NCBI GenBank assembly: GCA_965247295.1
Contig: CBDFGQ010000001.1
Location: 60,674 to 124,673 of the forward strand
Length of the DNA stretch: 64,000 nucleotides
Origin: CBDFGQ01 sp965247295
GTDB taxonomy: Bacteria > Chloroflexota > Dehalococcoidia > Lucifugimonadales > JAGWBF01
Direction of reading: 5' to 3'
Made by a program: the position numbers and the translations under genes. Positions 45,461 through 53,354 of this stretch are shown here, piece by piece. How positions within the stretch are numbered: position 1 is the first letter of the stretch; the number at the start of each line of letters is the position of its first letter. The notes beneath the pieces are model-generated. The model searched no databases. It was not told the origin of the DNA and was given only the letters and a program-made list of their open reading frames with translations.

Positions 45461-46181
45461 ACGGTTAGAGATACCTAATTGCCACACCGCTCGCCAAAAG
45501 GAGACGTGCGTGAGGGTCCCGGCTGGCTTTTTTGCGAACTGGTTCAAGATGCGTGGGCGTTCGTTTCCTTGGCGTGGAGAAGACGTCAGCCCATTCGGGG
45601 TTCTCCTAGCAGAAGTCCTGTTGAAACAGACACGGGCAGAGATGGTTGCCGCGGTCTGGCCCGCGCTGTGTAGGAAGTACCCAAACGCTGCCAGCTTGGA
45701 ATCTGCAAGCCCGGAAGTGCTCCACAACGACATATCATGCCTTGGATTCGGCCGCCAGCGGGTTACAGCGCTCCGCCAACTATCGGCAGCCATAAACAAG
45801 GCCGGAGACCTACCAACCCAGCCCGCAGATCTGATGAAGTTCCCGCACGTAGGCATATACTCCGCTCATGCGGTCGCTTGCTTCGCATTTGGTCATCGCG
45901 TGCCAATAGTGGACTTGAGCATCGTTCGAGTCCTCTCGCGACTGGCAGGAATCGAACCGCCAACCGACATCAGGAGAGCCCCTGAGGTCTGGGAGATTGC
46001 ACAGACTCTCCTTCCCGACAAGGAGGTCAAGGAGCACAACTACGGCCTGCTGGACTTCGCTGCGGACATGTGCAAGGCCAGGTCACCTCGATGCGACGAG
46101 TGCCCGGTAGCGCCCAGTTGCGCCCATGCCAGGCACCTAGCACGCATCGGAGGGCAAGACATCAGGGCTGGTGACCTGTGA
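45441..46181 (+). CDS. MIG-like thymine-DNA glycosylase (HhH-GPD, 4Fe-4S)
   Basis: A 246-residue base-excision glycosylase of the EndoIII/MutY/MIG superfamily. It has the opening FPWRGEDVSPFGVLLAEVLL, the helix-hairpin-helix FPHVGIYSAHAVACFAFG, the catalytic aspartate in VPIVDLSIVRVLSRL (Asp158), and a 4Fe-4S motif with spacing C-x6-C-x2-C-x5-C (Cys211, 218, 221, 227). The residue after the hairpin glycine pair is tyrosine (Tyr140), as in MIG of Methanothermobacter, not serine (MutY) or lysine (EndoIII). MIG repairs T:G mismatches left by m5C deamination and is also encoded beside an m5C methylase, as here (20-base overlap). Confidence 0.88.
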   Translation: MHMLLAERLEIPNCHTARQKETCVRVPAGFFANWFKMRGRSFPWRGEDVSPFGVLLAEVLLKQTRAEMVAAVWPALCRKYPNAASLESASPEVLHNDISCLGFGRQRVTALRQLSAAINKAGDLPTQPADLMKFPHVGIYSAHAVACFAFGHRVPIVDLSIVRVLSRLAGIEPPTDIRRAPEVWEIAQTLLPDKEVKEHNYGLLDFAADMCKARSPRCDECPVAPSCAHARHLARIGGQDIRAGDL

Positions 46182-46477
46182 ACAGGTACCTTAGCTGGAA
46201 TAATGCCATTGCGAAACATTTCTTCAATCCAGACATGGCTGGAGGCCTCCAACTCGCTCGGGGGCGGTTCCTGCTCGGAAGGAGCGGCCTGATGCGAAAT
46301 CGGAGACCGCAAAGCCCTCGTCGAGTTCGCCGCTTCGCGCCGCCCCTGCTGGACGCGCACTCGAGCCTCAGAGGTGCGACGGGCCTTCGATGCTCGCCGG
46401 CGTGGATCGTGACCGCGCGGCCCCCACGGCGCCAAGCGCTCGATGGTCCCCATGCTAGCAACTGGGGGGAACGATGA
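46178..46477 (+). CDS. 99-codon ORF coupled to both neighbours, probably a remnant of a larger gene
   Basis: The frame starts at a GTG overlapping the glycosylase stop (GTGA) and ends at a TGA overlapping the ATPase start (ATGA), so its ends are placed like a real operon gene. The first 22 codons look like a protein (NRYLSWNNAIAKHFFNPDMA). After that the product is rich in Arg, Pro and Ser with no order, as out-of-frame GC-rich sequence usually reads; a different frame from 46296 briefly reads EIGDRKALVEFAA. I infer a large gene that lost its middle and shifted frame, but a genuine small protein is not excluded. Confidence 0.4.
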   Translation: MNRYLSWNNAIAKHFFNPDMAGGLQLARGRFLLGRSGLMRNRRPQSPRRVRRFAPPLLDAHSSLRGATGLRCSPAWIVTARPPRRQALDGPHASNWGER

Positions 46478-48432
46478 GCCTGACGCACGAACCGGGACGC
46501 GACACGGATGCCGCGCTTGCTGTCGGCATCAAAGGCAGCTCCAGCGAGTCTCCCGTCAACACCGTCCTCCGGACAGACGAACGGGTTCTTGCTCGCGTTA
46601 CTGACGGCATTTACAGGCAGCCGGGGTCGGCGATAAGAGAGCTTTTGTCGAACGCCTACGACGCCGATGCGAAACAGGTAGTCATCAAGACCGATCGACC
46701 TAGGTTCCACACCCTGTCTGTCGAGGACGACGGCATGGGCATGACTCCTGCCGCAATTGCCTACCTGCTCCACCACATCGGGGGCAGCGCAAAGCGGTCA
46801 CTTGAGGGAGCCGAGCTTGGAATCGCGAGTACGGAGGACCCAACGCGCAGCCCTTCAGGGCGCCGCCTCATCGGGAAGATCGGGATCGGCCTCTTCTCAG
46901 TCTCCCAGCTGACGCACCGCTTTCAGATTATCACGAAGACAGCTGGCGACCCCTTCAGGACGATCGCGTTGGTAGTCCTCCGCCAATACTCAGACGAGAG
47001 TGTGCCTACGACGGACGAGCAAGGAGAATACGAGGCGGGGCTGGTGACGATCTGGCGCGAGCCAGCTGCCGACGCCGCCTCGCACGGTACGACGATCATC
47101 CTCACCGATATACGGCCGCAGACTCGCGACACGCTCCAGAGTCGTGACCTCTGGGAGGCCATTGATGCCGACCGCTCACTGGGGCCTGCCGAAGCGAGGG
47201 ATCTCAGGCCGCCTGACTTCCACATAGGACGCGTGAGCCTGGATGACGCCGGTGTTCTCAAAGGTGAAGCCGATATTTACAACAGCCTCCCGTGGGCTCG
47301 CGATGATCGACCGGAGATCGCTTTTGAGAGGCTGGTCAAAGCTGTGTGGCGGCACGTTGATCAAGGAACACCCAACCCCCAACTCGAACGCATCTTTGAC
47401 TACTACCTTCGGATGGTGTGGCAACTGAGCCTGGCTATTCCCGCGCCGTACGTCTCGGGTAACCCATTCGACCTTCCGCTTCAGGACAATCTCTACCTCT
47501 TCGAAATGCCGCGGTTCGGCAGTCCAACACCAGCCGAGTTCGAACTCACCAACGACGAGACAATCCGCATGAGAAAGTCGATCGGCTCTGCAGCCGATGT
47601 CGGGAGCGACTTTACCGTACTCGTCGACGATCTACGGCTCGCTCGTCCCCTTATGTTCGCCGACCTCCCCGAGACGAGCCACGCTGTCAAGAAGCCGATC
47701 CTCGTCGTCGCACAGTGCCGGGAGGAGTTCGGCGGGGTGCCGCCGGAGTTTTCTGGCGGCCCACTTGAGTTCGAGGCATACCTCATGTGGGCGCCGAAGA
47801 TCGCTCCTACCGAGCACCAAGGCGTTCTCGTCCGTGTGCACGGATCGAGCGGAACCCTGTTCGACTCGACGTTCCTGCGGTATCAGGTATCCGAGCAGAC
47901 GCGGCTGAGACAGATCTCGTGTGAGATTTTCGTCTCGGAGGGTCTGGAAGCAGCCCTGAACATAGACCGTGAGTCATTCAACTACGCTCATCCGCACACC
48001 GTATATATCACGAAGTGGCTCCACGCGTCGCTCAGGCGCATGGCGACAGTTCAAAAGCGCATCGCTGCTGAGATCCGCGAGGCTACCCGTGAGGCCGCCG
48101 CTGCCGAACAAGAGGAGGCTCTGTCGAGCCTCGTGGCCCAAGCATGGCAGGACGAGTCCGACGATCCAGGCGCGGAACCGCCGCCGGTCGAGTTCACCGA
48201 TGCGGCGACGGAGCTGACGCCTGCCGAGCCCGGAGCGTACCGGTTCAGGCGCGGACCGGTCTTCGGCGAGCGCGAAGGACGGCGCACGCGCCGGGACGAG
48301 TCAGCCGAGAGGAAGCTGCGCACGATCGTCCAACTCCTTGCCGCGTACGGAATCCTCGACAGCCTGACCGACCAGCAACAGGAACGGCTCCTGGCCGGGA
48401 TGCGCCAGATCCTCGAGGCGTCCGATCAATGA
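46474..48432 (+). CDS. GHKL-fold (MutL/MORC/Hsp90-like) ATPase
   Basis: A 652-residue protein whose N-terminal 200 residues form a GHKL ATPase: the N box RELLSNAYDADAKQV (Glu56, Asn60), the G1 box VEDDGMGMTP (Asp85) and the glycine-rich lid GRRLIGKIGIGLFSVSQL. The centre resembles the transducer-like second domain of MutL/Hsp90-type proteins, and a helical, Glu/Ala-rich region (residues about 525-560) precedes a basic C terminus. Related GHKL ATPases are known in bacterial restriction-modification neighbourhoods. It overlaps the next gene by four bases (ATGA at 48429). Codon use is richer in TCG/CGC than the m5C gene. Confidence 0.85.
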   Translation: MSLTHEPGRDTDAALAVGIKGSSSESPVNTVLRTDERVLARVTDGIYRQPGSAIRELLSNAYDADAKQVVIKTDRPRFHTLSVEDDGMGMTPAAIAYLLHHIGGSAKRSLEGAELGIASTEDPTRSPSGRRLIGKIGIGLFSVSQLTHRFQIITKTAGDPFRTIALVVLRQYSDESVPTTDEQGEYEAGLVTIWREPAADAASHGTTIILTDIRPQTRDTLQSRDLWEAIDADRSLGPAEARDLRPPDFHIGRVSLDDAGVLKGEADIYNSLPWARDDRPEIAFERLVKAVWRHVDQGTPNPQLERIFDYYLRMVWQLSLAIPAPYVSGNPFDLPLQDNLYLFEMPRFGSPTPAEFELTNDETIRMRKSIGSAADVGSDFTVLVDDLRLARPLMFADLPETSHAVKKPILVVAQCREEFGGVPPEFSGGPLEFEAYLMWAPKIAPTEHQGVLVRVHGSSGTLFDSTFLRYQVSEQTRLRQISCEIFVSEGLEAALNIDRESFNYAHPHTVYITKWLHASLRRMATVQKRIAAEIREATREAAAAEQEEALSSLVAQAWQDESDDPGAEPPPVEFTDAATELTPAEPGAYRFRRGPVFGEREGRRTRRDESAERKLRTIVQLLAAYGILDSLTDQQQERLLAGMRQILEASDQ

Positions 48433-49574
48433 CCGACCAACCGGACGTTCAGGACGATTTCGCCTCAGGAATCTTCGGAGATTCTGAATATGTGCTCCCG
48501 CAGGCGGAACCGAAGCAGTTCAAGCCGTGGCACAAGCCACGCAAGCAGTTCGTCCGCCGCGAGCAGTTGTCAGCCTTGCTCCTGCGCCTCTACGAGAAGC
48601 GGGAATCAAGGGATCCGCTTCGCTACCTGGGCCTGCCCGGTACGGACCTGATCGATCTGCGGTACCTGCACGAGCGGCTTTGCCGTGCTAACGACCGCCC
48701 GCTGCGCTTCCTTGGATTCAACACCGAAGCCCAGCCTGGTAACCCCGCGCACGTCCAACTGAGCGTCTCGTTAGACGAAGTACGCCGGCTGCCAAACGTC
48801 GATACGCAGTCTGAAGTGATTCACGATGATTTCCGGCGCATCGGCAATCCGAATTCGATCGCGTGGTCTCGAACGCTACAGCACGGGCCGTTCGATGTTG
48901 TCAACATCGACCTCTGCGACGGGCTTGCGTCCGACCCGCCGCAGGAGGACCAATCGGTCTACAATGCGCTGGCGCGGTTGATGGCTCTTCAAGCCCGAAA
49001 CCCCAACCCTTGGCTCTTGCTCGTCTCGACGAGGATAGGGCACGGGATGTTCGATGCAGATGCCGAGGAGCGCCTCATGAATCTGTTCCATAAGAATGTC
49101 AACACCTGCGAGGGGTTCGCCGAAGCGTGCGAGCAGCTCCTAGAATCGGATGTGAAGTTGATTGATCCCACGACGTGTAGCGAGGCTGACCTCCTCAACC
49201 TTATGACCGTCGCCATCGGCAAGTGGCTGTCGGCGCTGGTGAAGGTTCATGCTCCCAGTCGCGTCGAGCTCGCAAGCACACATGGGTACCGGGTCGACCC
49301 GGTTGCCGCCCGGGAGGACTTAGTCTCGCTCGCCCTTCGTGTTGAGCCAGTCATCGTGGCGTCGCCGGACGCGCTCTCGCCGACCGCGCCGGCCCTGGAG
49401 GATGAGTGCACGACAGCCAAGGCCATCCTGAAGCGCTCAGCCAGCCGTCTAGATGTCGACACCATCCTCGAACAGCAGCCGGACGTGTATGAAGAATTGA
49501 TCGGCGAGACGGAACGGTTGCTGGCCGATGCCCGCTACGAAGTGGCTGGCTACCGCCCGTGGCTCACATTGTGA
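48429..49574 (+). CDS. Unrecognised 381-residue protein coupled to the GHKL ATPase
   Basis: A soluble protein with no family I can name. Its centre has a Rossmann-like pattern: GTDLIDLRYLHERLC, LRFLGFNTEA, and later QHGPFDVVNIDLCDGLAS, where a hydrophobic strand ends in D-x-C-D-G. LRYLGLPG stands near residue 60. The N terminus is rich in Pro, Lys and Gln (QFKPWHKPRKQF), which could bind nucleic acid. It starts inside the ATPase stop codon, so the two are co-expressed and probably act together. It could be the effector or specificity partner of the ATPase. The frame is open upstream to 48144, but that part lies inside the ATPase. Confidence 0.75.
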   Translation: MTDQPDVQDDFASGIFGDSEYVLPQAEPKQFKPWHKPRKQFVRREQLSALLLRLYEKRESRDPLRYLGLPGTDLIDLRYLHERLCRANDRPLRFLGFNTEAQPGNPAHVQLSVSLDEVRRLPNVDTQSEVIHDDFRRIGNPNSIAWSRTLQHGPFDVVNIDLCDGLASDPPQEDQSVYNALARLMALQARNPNPWLLLVSTRIGHGMFDADAEERLMNLFHKNVNTCEGFAEACEQLLESDVKLIDPTTCSEADLLNLMTVAIGKWLSALVKVHAPSRVELASTHGYRVDPVAAREDLVSLALRVEPVIVASPDALSPTAPALEDECTTAKAILKRSASRLDVDTILEQQPDVYEELIGETERLLADARYEVAGYRPWLTL

Positions 49575-49607
49575 GTGCGTGCGGACAGCGGATGGGACCA
49601 GACTAGC

Positions 49608-49624
49608 TCTCCCCCGTCGGGAGA
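49608..49624 (+). terminator. Short hairpin after the cassette operon
   Basis: TCTCCC (49608-49613) pairs with GGGAGA (49619-49624) around a five-base loop, 33 bases after the last cassette gene. CTTCCTGC follows, a weak T-run. The rest of 49575-49790 has no gene of protein-like composition. Confidence 0.4.
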
Positions 49625-49790
49625 CTTCCTGCATGTTGGGCAGCGAAAGGAGATTCTACAGATGGTCGTGTAAGAGGTCGTCGTCCGCAGGAACAACAAC
49701 GTGGACATCACCCTGGCTATACCCCGTTGAAGTGAGCCCACTACGGAAGATTCCGTGTCCGTACAATCTTTGGCAAACGTACAAACTTTA

Positions 49791-49916
49791 GAACCTTCAT
49801 CCGTCAGACACAATAGCAACGGAACACTCAGGTACTCGTGGGCGGTCGGACTACGAGGCAGCTAACCAGGAAGGGAGTTCAGGGTATGGAGTGTAGTTCG
49901 AGCCCCCGCAAGCGGG
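49791..49916 (+). repeat. Right direct repeat of the methylase/ATPase cassette
   Basis: About 126 bases matching 43672-43795 in the same orientation. The last bases of the copy (GCGGG) abut the stop of the truncated N6 methyltransferase on the other strand. It is the boundary between the cassette and the mobile-element genes. Confidence 0.85.
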
Positions 49917-50396
49917 TCAGACAAACCCCAGTGCCTCCAGGGAATTCAGTTTGGGAATTCCAGCTCCTTGCTGATTCCATACACTCTTGCATCCATCGAC
50001 TTCGTTCGAAGCCCACTTAAGGCGCTCCGTCCGCTTGTCTTCGGAATCAAAGTCATACGGCGGATTCAACAGGAGCAGCCCAAATGCCCCGTTCGCTATG
50101 GAGGTCGCGAACAGGTCGGAGGCCAGGGTGCGGTGGAGCCGTCTCTCGGCCTCCTCAGCCCTGTCCCGGTGCAGCTCGACGCCGTAGGTCTCGATGGACA
50201 GGGCGTTGGGCCTGTCCAGGCGCTCGGCCAACCGCTCAAGGGCGTCCCCGGCCCCGCAGCAGGGGTCGAGGATGCGTATGGTCTCCCGGCCCCGGTGGTA
50301 GTAGCCGGTGGGGGTGTGAATCAACTCGGCGATCAGGTCCACCACCCGCTCGGGAGTCGGGTAGTAGCCGCCCTTCGCCTGTGCAGCCAGTCTCAT
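49917..50396 (-). pseudogene. N6-type DNA methyltransferase (DUF6094-like), C-terminally truncated
   Basis: A Rossmann methyltransferase fragment of 159 codons. The start ATG at 50396 has AAAGGAG upstream. The protein begins MRLAAQAKGGYYPTPERVVD, has the SAM motif ILDPCCGAGDALERL and the catalytic NPPYDF of an amino-methyltransferase. After about residue 128 (KRTERLKW) the sequence looks unrelated and stops at the cassette repeat. It is therefore interrupted by whatever put the cassette here. Such genes are common in conjugative elements. Confidence 0.75.
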
Positions 50397-50421
50397 GTCT
50401 ATTCTCCTTTCTCATGCCACT

Positions 50422-50531
50422 TCAGGCGGCGATTGCCAGGTCCTTGTGGCGAGTGTCGATGCCGACCACCTCTCCGACCGCCAGGTTGCGCTGGAAGCAC
50501 AGGATCTGGTGGGTGCCGATGCTCTCGGCGC
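50422..50531 (-). pseudogene. C-terminal fragment of an interrupted gene
   Basis: Between the intron 3' end (50532) and the N6 methyltransferase lies an open stretch ending in a TGA at 50424-50422. It reads AESIGTHQILCFQRNLAVGE, then VVGIDTRHKDLAIAA, which looks like real protein. It is probably the 3' exon of the gene hit by the intron; I do not recognise the family. The following AAAGGAG serves the downstream methyltransferase. Confidence 0.5.
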
Positions 50532-50594
50532 GTAGGGTAGGCCGCCGGCGAGTTACCCTGTGTTACCGGAGCACTTTTCCGTCGGCCCCCCTCC

Positions 50595-50628
50595 GAACCG
50601 GACGTGCGGCTTTCACCGCATCCGGCTC
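50595..50628 (-). ncRNA. Group II intron domain V (first intron)
   Basis: Thirty-four bases on the minus strand starting GAGCCGGATGCGGTGAAAG and closing in CCGGTTC. They form the catalytic hairpin with the GNRA-type GAAA loop. It is 63 bases from the intron 3' end. Confidence 0.9.
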
Positions 50629-50636
50629 TCCAGTGG

Positions 50637-52427
50637 TCATGTCTGCTGTTGCGGATTCAGTCGGCCCACATGGGTGTCCACGTGGCACGATTGGCAGACC
50701 ACGAGGGTCTTGCGCCGCCGCGCCGCCATGACCTGTATCCACTTGGGCTTTTCACCTTGGCCTTTTACGTTCAGGTCTTTGAGCGCGCGGACGTGGTGAA
50801 CTTGGATGTCCACCTTTGACCCGCATAGCTCGCATTTGTCCGCTAGAAGCCTTTGTATCAGCTCTGTGCGTTCAGACCTGTACCGCTGGGGCTGTTGGTC
50901 TACGAGGACGGCCTGCCTGTTCCGCTTCAGGGGTATGCCACCGAACTGTGCCACGAGTGGGCGTTTCCCCTCGCCCCGCTCCACTACGACCTTGAGGCAA
51001 GCCCTTTCCCCGTACTCGGTTTGGACGACGCCCTTGTAGCGTCGAAGGATTTTCCGAGCGGTGGTCTTGTGCTTGGCCGCCAGGGTTTTGGCGAGCGACC
51101 CTCCCATGACCCATTGCAGTCGCCCGAGATGAGCTACGTTCTGGGCCAACAGGTAGTACTGGACGGCTCCCGGGAACTCCGCCTGGTACCTGTCCACGAT
51201 CGTGTAATCCGTATCGTGTATGAGGATGTTGCGGTGTGCCGGTTTGCTGTTTTTCATGTAGGCACGGCAGTGTTGCTCGATGACTTTTGCGGGAATCCGT
51301 AACCCAATTCGTCCGTTGACTTGTCGCTGTCCATTGCGGTCGAGCTTGTCGTGGACTTGTTGGTTCACGATTTCATAGCCGAGGAACCGCGCCGCCTGGC
51401 TGGTGGCGTGGGTTACGAGAGTCTTTTCCTTGGATAGCTCCTGTTTGAGGTTATCGCGCCGGAACGTTTCCAAGGACTCCTTGATCTGCCCGGCTTCGGC
51501 CTTTGGCCCGATGAAGCCCAGCACGAAATCGTCTGCGTAGCGCACGTATCGAAGCCTTCGGTATCCCGGATCGTAGGGGTCGCCTGAAGGCAGTTGCTGC
51601 ATCGCTTTGCGCAGTTCCACTGCCAGACTGTGATGCCCTACTTTCTTGTGGTAACCCATCTGGTTTCTCAACCGAGTCCACGCGAGGTTGCGCCTTCGGT
51701 CTGTGCCTCGGGTGTGGGCTGGAATGAGCACTGTCTCGACAAACTTGTCCAACCGGTCTAAGTAGATGTTGGCGAGGATGGGGCTGACCACTCCCCCTTG
51801 CGGCGTACCGCTCAGGGTGCGGCCATATTTCCAATCCTCCAGGTAGCCTGCTTTCAGTAGATACTTGAGCAGGCGCAGGAATCGGTTGTCGTGGAGATTC
51901 TCGCCGAGCACCGACAACATGACCTCATGGTCGATGTTGTCGAAGCACCCCTTGATGTCTCCCTCGACGAACCAGCGGACACCGGTCCAGTGAGTGACCA
52001 CCTCGCCCAAAGCGGTGTGGCACCCCCGGTCGGGCCGGAAGCCGTGGGAATGGTCGGAGAACTGCGGCTTGTAGTAGGCTTCCAGAATCATCCGGATGAC
52101 CTCCTGAAGCAGCTTGTCCGTCCACGTCGGTATGCCCAAGGCGCGGGTATTGCCGTCAGGCTTGGGAATGTTCACCCGTCGCACCGGCGTCCATCGGAAC
52201 CGCTCGTAACGAAGCTCGTCGATGATGCGGTCGATTTTCGCCAGTGACATACCGTCCACGGTCTCTGCGGTGGTTCCCTTGGTCATCGCTCCCTGGTTTG
52301 AGTAGAGACGACCGTAGGCCCGCAGGTAGAGTTCCCGGTTGTATAGCAGCCGATAGATGTTCTCCAGCGGCAATCCTCGTTCTCCGCGTTCGCGTATGAC
52401 GTTCAATACAGTTTCTGCGTTTTGCAT
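50637..52427 (-). CDS. ltrA: Group II intron reverse transcriptase/maturase with HNH endonuclease
   Basis: The intron-encoded protein copies and splices the intron. It is about 596 residues from the ATG at 52427, with an earlier in-frame ATG at 52463. Domains in order: reverse transcriptase with RYADDFVLGF as the catalytic YADD, PQGGVVSPILANIYLD, the maturase X domain (RKILRRYKGVVQTEYG region), and a C-terminal HNH nuclease with CELCGSKVDIQVHHVRAL and VVCQSCHVDTH. All catalytic residues are present, so it may be active. Confidence 0.93.
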   Translation of the reverse strand: MQNAETVLNVIRERGERGLPLENIYRLLYNRELYLRAYGRLYSNQGAMTKGTTAETVDGMSLAKIDRIIDELRYERFRWTPVRRVNIPKPDGNTRALGIPTWTDKLLQEVIRMILEAYYKPQFSDHSHGFRPDRGCHTALGEVVTHWTGVRWFVEGDIKGCFDNIDHEVMLSVLGENLHDNRFLRLLKYLLKAGYLEDWKYGRTLSGTPQGGVVSPILANIYLDRLDKFVETVLIPAHTRGTDRRRNLAWTRLRNQMGYHKKVGHHSLAVELRKAMQQLPSGDPYDPGYRRLRYVRYADDFVLGFIGPKAEAGQIKESLETFRRDNLKQELSKEKTLVTHATSQAARFLGYEIVNQQVHDKLDRNGQRQVNGRIGLRIPAKVIEQHCRAYMKNSKPAHRNILIHDTDYTIVDRYQAEFPGAVQYYLLAQNVAHLGRLQWVMGGSLAKTLAAKHKTTARKILRRYKGVVQTEYGERACLKVVVERGEGKRPLVAQFGGIPLKRNRQAVLVDQQPQRYRSERTELIQRLLADKCELCGSKVDIQVHHVRALKDLNVKGQGEKPKWIQVMAARRRKTLVVCQSCHVDTHVGRLNPQQQT

Positions 52428-52920
52428 TATGCATACATCCCTGTTGTATTCCGTCGGAACCACCTGTCCTCCTTCGCCATGTGCCGGGCTTTCTCCGGCT
52501 CGGACTACTACGAGGGTCTCCCCCCGTAGGCCATCCCGCGTTCCGTTGACATAGGACGTGCTAGCGCGACTTAGGTGCCCCGTTCGTTCCCTTGAATGCC
52601 CACATCGGCCATCGTTCGCTCACCGGAGGTGCGCTGGCCACGAGTACCGGCCAGTGCAATGGGCAGCGCCGGGTTGCAAGCGTTCTACCGGCGGGTGAAA
52701 TCAGACACCGACTGGGAACTGGGGTTCAGGCAATCAAGCTTTCACCGTATCGCGCGGGCCTTGCGGAACCAGCCCTACAACGCTTTCAGGCTGTAGCCGC
52801 TTTATCGACATGCTGTTGTCCCCCTAGGCTTTCGCTTCAAGGCGGGTCGGTTGGCCCAGAAACTTCCTCCGAGTTTCTCCCGACTGAGCCGGGTATCCTA
52901 TGTCGCGTCACGCGGCGCAC

Positions 52921-53249
52921 ACTCGTGGACCTCGTCACCGACCAGCAGGTCGAAGAAGCCCTTCATCCGGTGCTTCACGTAGTCGGCCAACGGGTAACAG
53001 GCGGGGCCGGACTTGTCGGCCTGCCAGAGGGGTGAGCCGCAGCCGGCGCAGGTGTGCTTGCGGCGGTTCAGGTCCTCGTCGGTGAGGGGAACGCCGTCCT
53101 TGTCCACGATCTGAGCCGTGCAGTCGGGGCAGCAGGGGACGCGGAAGGGCTCGCCCGTCTCCTCGTCCCGAAGGAGCCTGCCGCTGGAGACGGCCCACCG
53201 AGGACCAGGACCAGCTTGAAGCCCGCCAGATGTGCGGCGGCGGCGGCGA
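52921..53249 (-). pseudogene. Interrupted helicase-like gene fragment with zinc motifs
   Basis: A 329-base segment between the two introns. One frame reads RVPCCPDCTAQIVDKDGVPL, then CAGCGSPLWQADKSG with two zinc-finger-like cysteine pairs, then KGFFDLLVGDEVHE, ending at the intron. DEVHE resembles a superfamily 2 helicase Walker B. Upstream, near the second intron, another frame reads AAAHLAGFKLVLVLG, so there is a frame break as well. I infer a conjugative-element helicase broken by intron insertion. Confidence 0.55.
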
Positions 53250-53311
53250 GTAGGGTAGGCCGCCGGCGAGTTACCCCGTGTTACGGAGCACTTTTCCGTC
53301 GGCCCCCCTCC

Positions 53312-53345
53312 GAACCGGACGTGCGGCTTTCACCGCATCCGGCTC
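53312..53345 (-). ncRNA. Group II intron domain V (second intron remnant)
   Basis: Identical in pattern to the first intron's domain V: GAGCCGGATGCGGTGAAAG opening and CCGGTTC closing. It is 62 bases from the shared 3' end. Confidence 0.88.
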
Positions 53346-53354
53346 TCCAGTGGT

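Larger units (their letters stand above)
50532..52920 (-). mobile_element. Group II intron, apparently complete
   Basis: A retroelement of about 2.39 kb on the minus strand. The likely 5' end is a GTGCG at 52920 (GTGTG at 52922 is an alternative), as required by the GUGYG consensus, and the 3' end is ...CCTAC at 50532. That end is fixed because the second intron remnant shares the sequence to the same base. It encodes a multidomain reverse transcriptase and contains a domain V at 50595-50628. The left exon ends in VGDEVHE, a DExH-like motif, so the intron sits in or beside a helicase-like gene. Confidence 0.88.
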
